Source of the DNA: a bacterium
GTDB taxonomy: Bacteria > Armatimonadota > Abditibacteriia > Abditibacteriales > Abditibacteriaceae
DNA: 32,454 bases
Direction of reading: 5' to 3'
Assembly (NCBI GenBank): GCA_004172935.1
Contig: SDZD01000066.1
Location: forward strand, 1-32,454
The notes under the pieces: generated by a model
The model's database searches: none
Told to the model about the DNA's origin: nothing
What the model saw: the letters and a program-made list of their open reading frames with translations, nothing else
Shown here: positions 7,946 to 15,036 of the stretch, piece by piece
How positions within the stretch are numbered: the stretch's first letter is position 1
How the letters are laid out: each line of letters opens with the position of its first letter
Position numbers and translations under genes: made by a program

Positions 7946-9373
7946 TCAGCACACCTGCACGCATTCCATATCGAGCAACTGCGCCAGCTTTTCAATTTTG
8001 GAAGCGATGTGTCCTAACCCGATGGCGCAGTGGTGCGCCGGGCCGTGGCTGTTCCAGTCGTTAACAAAGCGGCGCGCGCCAATCGAGAAACGGTAGCGTG
8101 AGTTGGTGTTGCCGATTTCCAGAATTGGCCCCGCCACCGACTCGCCCTGTGCTACCAACAGCATCAACGCACCATTGCGTTCGACTACTGAAAGCAATGT
8201 CACCGGGCCATGCTTCACCGACATCTCGACGCTCAAACCCCGTCCGACTTTGCCGTGATACACGTCCAATGGCCTGACCCGCGTGCGACCTTCGGCGATA
8301 GCGATGTGACCCGGTCCATCGTGACCCATCAGCACCACATCGTCGGCGAAGTCCATCGCGTAATATTCGGTGAACGAGCCGCCCGCGCCAAAGGCGTCCA
8401 TGATTTTCATCGCCTGCGCGTTTTTCACTTCCATTTCGCCCGCGCATGGCACGCCGTGCCCCGTCAACAGCGAGTTGCCCAAAATGATCGATGAGATGGT
8501 GTCCTCATTCGCTCCGCCGATGGTGCCCATGTAATAGTACGCCAGCGAGCCAAGGTCGTGAGCCTTCACCATCGCATCCAGTGCAACCGAAGTGCGCGCG
8601 GCTCGCTCCAACTCGGCCTGTGTGCAATCGCTCTGCACATCGAACTCGTCGTGGAAGAGCGCGACTCGCTCTGTCACCTGTTCGGGTGTCACATCGTCGC
8701 GCAGTGACGCCAACTCATCGACTTCCAGAATCTCGACGTGTCCGCCGAAATGAGCGTTTTGCAGCGTCAGGTCGGAGTAGATGTCGAGCATCCCGTTGTA
8801 ATAGTGCCCCATGACGCCCAGGCGGTTGTGTTCCATCGTGTGCGCGACTCGCGCGGCTTCGATCCATTCGTCTACTTCGTTCCAACACTGCGGATCGTCG
8901 TGCAGCATTCCGGTGATCTGGTGAAAGGGAATACGGCAACGATTGAAGACGTTGGCGATTTCGGGCACAGGACAAGCCGCGCAGTACGCCAGCCATTCGC
9001 CCGTCATCGCGGTGCGGTTGCCCAGAGCGTTGAAGCGCGCATAGTCGATGGCGCCTTCGGGCTGCAAATTGAGGATGATGACGGGCACTTTGGCGCGTCG
9101 CACCACGGGCAGTACCGTCGAAGACAGCGCATAGGTGGTGACGTGCAGGAAGATTAAATCAACATCTTCGCGCCGGAAGGCGTGTCCGGCTTCGAGCGCC
9201 TTTTCGGGCGTGTCGATGAGGCCCAGATTAACGACCTCGACGCCCTCACGCCCCAGTTTTTGCGCGACTTCGCCGACATAGCCGCTCAGTCGTTCGTGCA
9301 GTCCCTCGAACTGCGCCCAGTAAGCTTCAAGCCCGATACCGAAAAGGCCGATTCGCACCGCTGATTTTTGCAT
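7946..9373 (-). CDS. L-arabinose/L-fucose isomerase-family protein
   Basis: A 475-residue cytoplasmic protein of the L-fucose/L-arabinose isomerase superfamily, which interconvert aldose and ketose with a divalent metal. The N-terminus (R-I-G-L-F-G-I-G-L-E-A-Y-W) is typical of the AraA-like branch. Candidate metal/catalytic residues are Glu313 (A-G-E-M-E), Glu336 (S-F-T-E-Y-Y), His351 (M-G-H-D-G-P-G-H) and a His near 447 (S-H-G-P-A-H-H), close in number to the known E306, E333, H350 and H450 of E. coli AraA. ATG 9373 is chosen because homology begins there; the frame stays open to ATG 9454 but that extension has no family features. The substrate cannot be told from sequence; arabinose or rhamnogalacturonan-derived sugars are plausible from context. 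Transcribed toward the CE15-like gene. Confidence 0.8.
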   Translation of the reverse strand: MQKSAVRIGLFGIGLEAYWAQFEGLHERLSGYVGEVAQKLGREGVEVVNLGLIDTPEKALEAGHAFRREDVDLIFLHVTTYALSSTVLPVVRRAKVPVIILNLQPEGAIDYARFNALGNRTAMTGEWLAYCAACPVPEIANVFNRCRIPFHQITGMLHDDPQCWNEVDEWIEAARVAHTMEHNRLGVMGHYYNGMLDIYSDLTLQNAHFGGHVEILEVDELASLRDDVTPEQVTERVALFHDEFDVQSDCTQAELERAARTSVALDAMVKAHDLGSLAYYYMGTIGGANEDTISSIILGNSLLTGHGVPCAGEMEVKNAQAMKIMDAFGAGGSFTEYYAMDFADDVVLMGHDGPGHIAIAEGRTRVRPLDVYHGKVGRGLSVEMSVKHGPVTLLSVVERNGALMLLVAQGESVAGPILEIGNTNSRYRFSIGARRFVNDWNSHGPAHHCAIGLGHIASKIEKLAQLLDMECVQVC

Positions 9374-9484
9374 GGAATGGAGGGCCGAGTTTGACGCATT
9401 CGGGGCTACCAAAGGCAACCACGCCAAAAGACCCTCGATAATTTCACGAATCATCTATTTTTCAGGCATTTTTCTGCTGCGCGA

Positions 9485-9496
9485 TTAATTAATTAA
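9485..9496. promoter_or_regulatory. AT palindrome in divergent promoter region
   Basis: TTAATTAATTAA is a perfect 12-base palindrome between the divergent isomerase-like gene (start 9373) and membrane protein gene (start 9608). It is a candidate operator for shared control, with no assigned regulator. Confidence 0.3.
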
Positions 9497-9535
9497 AGGC
9501 AGACTGTCACCTTCACCATTGTAGTACCGATTTTT

Positions 9536-9583
9536 GCGTCTTGGGCTTGAAATGTACTCGAATTTATCGTTTAATCAAGACGC
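9536..9583. promoter_or_regulatory. Inverted repeat upstream of the DUF6785 gene
   Basis: Arms GCGTCTTG (9536-9543) and CAAGACGC (9576-9583) are perfect 8-base inverted repeats separated by 32 AT-rich bases. The right arm ends 24 bases before the start codon. It could be a looped operator or a hairpin in the 5' leader. Confidence 0.3.
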
Positions 9584-9607
9584 TCCTATTTAATTTTTCA
9601 CACCTCT

Positions 9608-11641
9608 ATGGCTTCTCGGACCCTTGTTCCTCCGGTTCCCTCTACATCTGTCACATCGGCTCCCCCAAAACGGGGCGGCGTCACCTTTCGCTCCGTTTTC
9701 ATGTCGCTTTTTCTGGCGGCCATGTTCGGCTATTGCATACCCATCGTGGACTTCAAAATGTCCAACACCTTCATGGGTTCGATGCATATGCCCGCCGGAG
9801 CTATCGCGGTTTTGCTGGCGTTGCTTCTCATCGTCAACCCATTGCTGCGCCTGTTATCGACGCGGCTGACATTCACACGTAGCGAAACGCTCACGGTCTA
9901 CATCTCGTGTTTGTTTTCGACTCTTGTTCCGGGGCGCGGCGCCGAAAACTTCTTCGTGCCCAACATCCTGTCGTCGTTTTATTACGCGACGCGCGAAAAC
10001 AAGTGGCTCGACTTCCTCACGCCCTACCTTAAGCCGTGGATGGTTCCCTCTATGCATAGCGGCAAATTCGACCCCACTGTGGCGGGCGGATGGTATGAGG
10101 GCACGGGCGGGCGCATTCCCTGGGGGGCATGGACTACGCCGCTCATCGCCTGGACGGCGCTCATCTTCGCTATCCACATCATGCACGCCTGTCTGGGCGT
10201 CATGCTCCGCAAGCAATGGGCCGAGCGCGAAGCTCTCGCTTTTCCGTTGCTACGTTTGCCACTCGAACTCTCCGAAGAAAGCAAAGACGGCAAAGTCGCC
10301 TTTTTCAAAAATCCGCTCGTGTGGGTTGGCTTTGGACTCGCGGTTTTCGTCGAGATGGCGAATGGACTCAACTTGTACTTCCCCGATGTTCCCAAAGTGC
10401 CCCTCTTCCTGCCGATGGGCCAGTATTTGACCGAGGCGCCTTGGAACCAGATGGGCAATGTGCAGGTGCAAATCTTCCCGGCCATCGTTGGTATCTCGTT
10501 CCTGCTCACCAGCGAAGTCGGCTTCTCGCTGTGGTTCTTGCATCTGTTCTCCAAAACCCAGTACGTCGCCGCCTATATGCTCGGCTATCCCGCCGCCTCG
10601 CTCGAATCGCCGTTCTGGCTACGCGGTTGGGCCAAAGGTTTCGTCGGTTATCAGCAGGTTGGCGCCATCCTCGCCTATGTCGGATTATTGGTGTGGACGG
10701 GACGCGAACACTGGAAACACATCGCGCGCCGCGCCGTTGGCCTTGCCAAAGCGACCGATGACGAGCGCAGCGAAGCCCTGCCTTATCCTGTCGCCTTCTG
10801 GGGCTTCTTTGGCGCGCTCACCTTCATTCTGGGCTGGACTATCGCTTCGGGTGTGCGCTGGGAAATTGCGCTTCTGTTGTGGGCCTTCTATCTGGCAGTT
10901 TCGCTGGCCCTCACCCGTCTGGTCGCCGAAGCGGGCTTGCTCTTCGTGCAAACCGGATGGATGCCACTCGGTCCTCTCGCCTTCCTTGTGGGCGCTGGGC
11001 CGGGGCAACTCATTGATGCCGCGACGGCGGCTCCCGCTGCGATGATTTCGTCCAGCATCATGCTCGATCAGCGCGGCTTTACGCTGCCCTCGTTCTTGCA
11101 GGGCTTCAAGTTGGCGCACGATCAAAACATCGCGCCCCGCCCGCTGTTAGCTCTCATCTTCAGCTGTGTTATCGTCTCGTTTGCCATCGGGTTATTCTCG
11201 ATTATCCAGATGGGCTACAACGTTGGCGGTTTGCAAATGGCGTCGTGGTGGGCTACTGCTGCCAGTTCCCAGCCCGCCGTCCACGCTGTTGGTTTTGCGC
11301 GGGGCCTCAACACCAGCATGGCCGCTAACTGGTTCTTTGTTGGTGTCGGAGCCATCGTTACCATTGGAATGATGAACGCGCGCGCCCGCTTCGCGTGGTT
11401 CCCACTCCACCCACTTGGCCTCATCATGTGCGTGCCCTTCGCTATGCACGCCATGTGGTTGTCCATCTTTATCGGTTGGGCTTCCAAGTGTCTCATCACC
11501 CGCTTCGGCGGCTCCGAGTCCTACCGTAAAGTGACGCCGTTCTTCCTCGGTTTGGCGCTCGGCGACATCGTCATGGTCATCTTCTGGATTCTCGTCGATG
11601 GCCAGCAAGGCCGCACCGGACACGCTTTGCTCCCGTTCTAA
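9608..11641 (+). CDS. DUF6785/DUF6784-family polytopic membrane protein, possible transporter
   Basis: A 677-residue integral membrane protein with about 12 or more hydrophobic segments, the first near residues 30-50 and the next at 62-85 and 90-107. A soluble basic/proline-rich N-terminus of about 25 residues precedes them. The motif set R-S-E-T-L-T-V-Y near residue 95, P-G-R-G-A-E-N-F, and later A-E-A-G-L-L-F-V-Q and P-L-G-L-I-M-C matches the DUF6785 (N-terminal) plus DUF6784 (C-terminal) family, frequent in Armatimonadota, Planctomycetota and Verrucomicrobiota. The overall look recalls oligopeptide-transporter-type carriers, but substrate and mechanism are unknown. It shares a divergent promoter region with the isomerase-like gene, so a role in sugar or oligosaccharide uptake is inferred. 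A strong terminator closes the gene. Confidence 0.75.
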   Translation: MASRTLVPPVPSTSVTSAPPKRGGVTFRSVFMSLFLAAMFGYCIPIVDFKMSNTFMGSMHMPAGAIAVLLALLLIVNPLLRLLSTRLTFTRSETLTVYISCLFSTLVPGRGAENFFVPNILSSFYYATRENKWLDFLTPYLKPWMVPSMHSGKFDPTVAGGWYEGTGGRIPWGAWTTPLIAWTALIFAIHIMHACLGVMLRKQWAEREALAFPLLRLPLELSEESKDGKVAFFKNPLVWVGFGLAVFVEMANGLNLYFPDVPKVPLFLPMGQYLTEAPWNQMGNVQVQIFPAIVGISFLLTSEVGFSLWFLHLFSKTQYVAAYMLGYPAASLESPFWLRGWAKGFVGYQQVGAILAYVGLLVWTGREHWKHIARRAVGLAKATDDERSEALPYPVAFWGFFGALTFILGWTIASGVRWEIALLLWAFYLAVSLALTRLVAEAGLLFVQTGWMPLGPLAFLVGAGPGQLIDAATAAPAAMISSSIMLDQRGFTLPSFLQGFKLAHDQNIAPRPLLALIFSCVIVSFAIGLFSIIQMGYNVGGLQMASWWATAASSQPAVHAVGFARGLNTSMAANWFFVGVGAIVTIGMMNARARFAWFPLHPLGLIMCVPFAMHAMWLSIFIGWASKCLITRFGGSESYRKVTPFFLGLALGDIVMVIFWILVDGQQGRTGHALLPF

Positions 11642-11660
11642 ATCTCTGGTGAAGCCACCA

Positions 11661-11699
11661 CAAAACGGCGAGACGAACATAGTTCGTCTCGCCGTTTTG
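11661..11699. terminator. Long perfect-stem intrinsic terminator
   Basis: A perfect 18-bp stem (11661-11678 pairing with 11682-11699) with a 3-base ATA loop, 19 bases after the DUF6785 gene. The stem begins CAAAA and ends TTTTG, so each strand carries a short T-run and it could stop transcription in both directions. Confidence 0.85.
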
Positions 11700-11762
11700 C
11701 TATGTAGTGGAGTCTCCCACGCCCCTGATGCCAATTCCGAACTATAAATGAAATATCAAATG

Positions 11763-11783
11763 CCCTGACTTTTCGTGTCAGGG
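11763..11783. promoter_or_regulatory. Stem-loop upstream of the response regulator
   Basis: A 7-bp perfect stem (CCCTGAC at 11763-11769, GTCAGGG at 11777-11783) with a 7-base loop, 53 bases ahead of the response-regulator start. There is no T-tract, so it is more likely an operator or leader structure than a terminator. Confidence 0.35.
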
Positions 11784-11836
11784 AAAACCCCCCACCTCAA
11801 ATTTTTGGTCACGAAAGCGCTATTACCCTAGCATCA

Positions 11837-12505
11837 ATGACCATCATGAAAACTCTCCAAGTCCTCATTGCCGATGATCACTCTATCGTTCGTGAGGGGC
11901 TGAAACTGCTTCTCGAAGCCCAGCCCGATCTGACCGTCGTGGGCGAAGCATCACGTGGCGAGGAAGCGTGCCGAATGGCCGAAGAACTGAGGCCCGATGT
12001 CATCGTTATGGACGTTTCGATGCCCGGACTAGGCGGCGCAGGGGCCACAAAACGCCTGCAAGAGAACTGTCCCGAAGTAAAGGTTTTGGCTCTGTCGGCC
12101 TACGAAGACGAGGTCTATGTTCGCCAACTGTTGGCGGCGGGCGCTTCGGGTTACGTACTCAAGCGCACGGCAGCTGGCGAAATCGCGCGCGCCATTCGTG
12201 TTGTCGCCGATGGTGGTTTGTATCTCGACCCATTCGTCGCCAGCAAGGTCGCCAACTCGCCCATCAAAGGTCGCCCCGGTGCGCGCGGCAGTGATGCCCT
12301 TTCCGAGCGCGAGCGCGAAGTGCTGCGCTTCACGGCGCGCGGTTTCACCAACAAAGAGATCGCGAACTTGCTCGGCGTTAGCATCAAAACCGTCGAAACC
12401 TACAAGGCAAGACTGAGCCGCAAACTCGATTTGCATTCGCGTGCCGATACCGTGCGCTACGCTCTGGCGCAGGGTTGGTTACAGAATGAATCAGTCAATA
12501 GTTAA
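11837..12505 (+). CDS. NarL/FixJ-family two-component response regulator
   Basis: A 222-residue DNA-binding response regulator. The receiver domain (residues ~7-125) has the acidic pair Asp13/Asp14, the phospho-acceptor Asp59 in V-M-D-V-S-M-P-G, the switch Ser87 and the conserved Lys109 in Y-V-L-K-R. The LuxR-type helix-turn-helix is at ~155-215 (L-S-E-R-E-R-E-V-L, N-K-E-I-A, V-K-like S-I-K-T-V-E-T-Y). No histidine kinase gene is in the window, so it is an orphan here. A second in-frame ATG at 11846 (M-K-T-L-Q) is a possible alternative start. The two small genes downstream run in the same direction and may be targets or partners. Confidence 0.93.
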   Translation: MTIMKTLQVLIADDHSIVREGLKLLLEAQPDLTVVGEASRGEEACRMAEELRPDVIVMDVSMPGLGGAGATKRLQENCPEVKVLALSAYEDEVYVRQLLAAGASGYVLKRTAAGEIARAIRVVADGGLYLDPFVASKVANSPIKGRPGARGSDALSEREREVLRFTARGFTNKEIANLLGVSIKTVETYKARLSRKLDLHSRADTVRYALAQGWLQNESVNS

Positions 12506-12521
12506 TAGTTTGTTGCGAAAA

Positions 12522-12538
12522 TGTGGGTGATTCCCACA
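12522..12538. other. Small stem-loop after the response regulator
   Basis: TGTGGG (12522-12527) pairs with CCCACA (12533-12538) around a 5-base loop. There is no T-run after it. It may be a weak terminator or processing signal between the regulator and the small gene pair. Confidence 0.25.
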
Positions 12539-12566
12539 CTCAAATCTTCTACTGTGAGGGAGCTTT

Positions 12567-12581
12567 ATGCTCTATATTTAA
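12567..12581 (+). other. Four-codon open frame (M-L-Y-I-stop) with good ribosome-binding site
   Basis: AGGGAG at 12557-12562 stands 4 bases before ATG 12567. The frame reads only four codons before TAA 12579-12581. The ATG is in the same frame as the next gene, whose usable start (GTG 12585) has no ribosome-binding site of its own and lies 3 bases after this stop. Either the stop interrupts the original start of the gene, or this is a mini leader used for re-initiation. Confidence 0.5.
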
Positions 12582-12584
12582 ATC

Positions 12585-12935
12585 GTGACAAGTCGATCAC
12601 CACAACTCTCTCTTTCTCCATTTTCTAGTCCATTCGCTGTTGCCGACTACACCAGCGCGCTTTCGTTGTGCTGCGCCTACGCGCGCGATGCCGCCGCCGA
12701 GGGCCGCTTTCTGGCGGCGCACGGTTTGTATCAAAGCGCTGTCACCTATCTTGAGCGCGCCCAACAAATGGCGCAACGCAGCGAAGAATGCTCTTTCCAC
12801 GACTGGTCTTTTCTCGATGATGCCAGTGACGCACTCGTCGCCGCTCGCGCCGAACTCGACGAGTGCGCGAAGTGCATTTATCCCGAAGGCCGCGCTAAAT
12901 TCGCCTCTTCCGAAACCGAAGATAACCTCCAATGA
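12585..12935 (+). CDS. Small cysteine-containing helical protein of unknown function
   Basis: A 116-residue protein that I do not recognise. The N-terminal ~20 residues are Ser/Pro-rich. The rest is predicted helical and Ala-rich, resembling a single helical-hairpin (TPR-like) unit: A-A-H-G-L-Y-Q-S-A-V-T-Y-L-E-R-A. Five cysteines are present, including a C-C pair near residue 29 and C-A-K-C near the C-terminus, which could bind metal or sense redox state. The start is GTG 12585; an in-frame TAA at 12579 blocks the better-placed ATG 12567. Its stop overlaps the next start as ATGA (12932-12935), which implies translational coupling and a joint function. Confidence 0.6.
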   Translation: MTSRSPQLSLSPFSSPFAVADYTSALSLCCAYARDAAAEGRFLAAHGLYQSAVTYLERAQQMAQRSEECSFHDWSFLDDASDALVAARAELDECAKCIYPEGRAKFASSETEDNLQ

Positions 12936-13348
12936 ACTCCATCCGCCTCTACGATGTCTCCGAAAAAGATTGGGATGAGGCGGCACGGGCCACGCTACGC
13001 GATTTTCTTCGCGCGATAGCGAACACGCCCCTGAAAATCAAAATCCTCCACTTTTTCCTGCACGACCCTTATCTCTGCCTCTCTTCGGAAAATTTGGCCC
13101 TGCGTATCAATGAGGATGCCGTCGATGTCCAGCGTCGGTCGCGCGAATTAAGCAACGATTGTGCGTTCCACTACTGCGAGTCGTTTGGCTACGCCGATCT
13201 GTGCTGCCTGTCGTTCAATCGCCATACCCCGGCTATTCAGCACTGCCTGTGTCTTTTGAGGTTGGCGCTACGCATCGAACCCGAATTCGTTTGGGCGCAA
13301 GTCGATCCACGCGACTTGCGCCCTCAAAACGATATTTCCTTCGCTTAG
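12932..13348 (+). CDS. Cysteine-rich winged-helix-like protein of unknown function
   Basis: A 138-residue protein translationally coupled to the gene before it. Residues ~33-95 look like a winged helix: L-K-I-K-I-L-H-F-F-L, then L-S-S-E-N-L-A-L-R-I and V-D-V-Q-R-R-S-R-E-L, resembling helices 1-3, followed by a possible wing. Seven cysteines (among them C-A-F-H-Y-C, D-L-C-C and H-C-L-C) lie in the wing and C-terminal part, with nearby histidines, suggesting a metal or redox site. It may be a small DNA-binding sensor. It ends tail-to-tail with the GH5-like gene, with only 2 bases between the stops. The fold call is by eye and the function is unknown. Confidence 0.6.
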   Translation: MNSIRLYDVSEKDWDEAARATLRDFLRAIANTPLKIKILHFFLHDPYLCLSSENLALRINEDAVDVQRRSRELSNDCAFHYCESFGYADLCCLSFNRHTPAIQHCLCLLRLALRIEPEFVWAQVDPRDLRPQNDISFA

Positions 13349-13350
13349 GT

Positions 13351-14520
13351 TTAGTTCGCCGCGCCTGTTGTGCGACGGATGTATTGCACTTCTTCGGGAA
13401 TATAGGCCGAGCCATCCATACGCAAGATGTCATGGAACCACACCGGAGGCTCCGATGTGTAGTTTTTCGTCCACGAGTCCCACGGATAAATCGTCTGTGA
13501 CTTGCCCGACACAAAGCCCCAGTTATAGGCGCCGACGTTTTCGGCTTTCGTCAAGCCCAAATTCGGATTGAAAACGCTCTTGTTGGGGCGCGCCATATAT
13601 TCGGTGCAAATCACCGGACGGTTATAGCGGCGCAAGCTGTCGATGCACCTTTTCAGTGAGCCATCATCACCGTAATTGTGGAACGAAATCACGTCCGAGT
13701 TTTCGAGCTGGATACGGTCGGTCGCGCTCAGTTTGGCGTCCTCGCTCCAGTTGCCTTTCCATACTCCCGATGTCAGCGGTTGCGTCGGATTGCTGTCGCG
13801 TGCCCACGCGAACACCTGCGGCAATAGCGCGTTCACGAGGTCAACTTTGTTCTTTGGCTCCAAATTCGGGCGTGCCACCGCACCGCCATCGAAGTTGTCT
13901 GGCTCGTTCCAAACATCCCAACCCGCGATGCGGTTGTCGTTGGCGAACCGTTTCACGACATTGGTGACATAGGTGCGAAGGCGCGGATATTCGCCCGGTG
14001 CCTGAAGTGCTGCTACGCCGGGGCTTTGTACCCAGCCCGAATTGTGCGTGTAGGGGCGAGGCGCCATCTGCGCGCCCAGGTAGGGCAGGGGATACCAGCA
14101 CGAATCGAAGAACACGAACAGCGGACGGATTTTGTGCTTTTCGGCGATGGTCAAAAAGCGGTCAACGCGCTTCAGAAAGCCTGCGGGGTCTTGCTGATAC
14201 GAAAGGTCGTGTAAAAACACGCGCATCGAGTTGAAGCCGAGCGACTGAGCATAGCCCAGCTCGCGGTCGATGGTGGGTTCATCGAAGCTTTCCGACGCCC
14301 ACATCTCGATCTGGTTGATGGCACTGGAAGGCAAAAAGTTCGAGCCGCGCAACCACTGGTTGCCATTAGCCTTATGCCACGACTCGGCCTGAGCGGGCGT
14401 CCACATCGGACGCGCCTGAGCCGTGCCAGTTGAAATAGCCGGAGCAACAGCAAACGAGAATAAGGCGAGCGCGGCCAGACCCAAACGCGGCGCAAAGCGA
14501 TGACGAGCGAGTGATTCCAT
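13351..14520 (-). CDS. Secreted GH5-like (clan GH-A) glycoside hydrolase
   Basis: A 389-residue secreted TIM-barrel hydrolase, annotated in relatives as cellulase-family or 1,4-beta-xylanase-like. The signal peptide covers residues 1-36 (arginines, then A-A-L-A-L-F-S-F-A-V-A, cleavage after A-Q-A). The acid/base is Glu206 in W-D-V-W-N-E-P, and the nucleophile is probably Glu307 in V-I-C-T-E-Y. N-S-M-R-V-F at 97-102 is the usual strand-2 motif, and S-F-H-N-Y at 279-283 is the usual strand-6 motif. Substrate is not determinable; a beta-mannan, glucan or xylan is likely. The start ATG 14520 has no strong ribosome-binding site. It is a single-gene unit facing away from the spacer at 14521-15036, where its promoter must lie. 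Confidence 0.85.
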   Translation of the reverse strand: MESLARHRFAPRLGLAALALFSFAVAPAISTGTAQARPMWTPAQAESWHKANGNQWLRGSNFLPSSAINQIEMWASESFDEPTIDRELGYAQSLGFNSMRVFLHDLSYQQDPAGFLKRVDRFLTIAEKHKIRPLFVFFDSCWYPLPYLGAQMAPRPYTHNSGWVQSPGVAALQAPGEYPRLRTYVTNVVKRFANDNRIAGWDVWNEPDNFDGGAVARPNLEPKNKVDLVNALLPQVFAWARDSNPTQPLTSGVWKGNWSEDAKLSATDRIQLENSDVISFHNYGDDGSLKRCIDSLRRYNRPVICTEYMARPNKSVFNPNLGLTKAENVGAYNWGFVSGKSQTIYPWDSWTKNYTSEPPVWFHDILRMDGSAYIPEEVQYIRRTTGAAN

Positions 14521-15036
14521 GAAATATGATGTGAAAAACGAGAACTAGCTTATCTTCTGATTCTCTTTCTGTCTCCAAAGTTGTATTACCCCAAGCAAGA
14601 TGAGGAAAGAAACAGCAAAACAAAGACTGTTAGTGGATGAACCAGTTAAAGTGCTTTATATTCCGTTTCGTGAGCTGACCCCCACCACGTCCAATGAAAT
14701 GGCGGCTGGTGACGCGACTGTTGGGTCTACCCACGTCGCTGGATCGTCTCAATTATGGCCCGAGATAGACCCACCTATGCAAAGTCGCACAGAATTACGA
14801 ATAGACGACCCTACCCCCCCCTCGGCACATCATAAAGGGCGTTTCCTCCGTCAGTAGAGCAGGTCTTGCGCGATTCAGGCTGGTTCCCAAGGCGCGTTGC
14901 CGTTCGCGGTGGCTCGAACCATTTTTGTGCAACTTGCGCAGACTGGCTTCTTGCACGGTCATATAATGTCACAAAATTTATAGCTCACATTTTGATGATT
15001 TACTTCTACATCGGTGCGTAGTTTGTGAGGGAGGAA
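14521..15036. other. Gene-poor divergent spacer
   Basis: About 515 bases between divergent genes. It must hold promoters for the GH5-like gene and the TPR gene. An 85-codon open frame (14600-14857) has no family resemblance and low-quality composition. An inverted repeat TGGGTCTA (14722-14729) / TAGACCCA (14766-14773) encloses 36 bases. A run of C residues lies near 14814. A 14-base sequence at 14635-14648 recurs at 17004-17017. I see no tRNA or known riboswitch. Confidence 0.5.

Noticed and set aside
11192..11734. A 180-codon minus-strand open frame opposite the DUF6785 gene
   Set aside because: It runs through the terminator hairpin and has Glu/Asp/Gly-rich antisense composition.
12560..12572. 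GAGC/GCTC stem at the mini open frame
   Set aside because: Only four base pairs, so it is too weak to call a hairpin.
14600..14857. An 85-codon open frame in the GH5/TPR spacer
   Set aside because: No ribosome-binding site, no family resemblance, and end-of-protein Pro/His-rich composition typical of random sequence.
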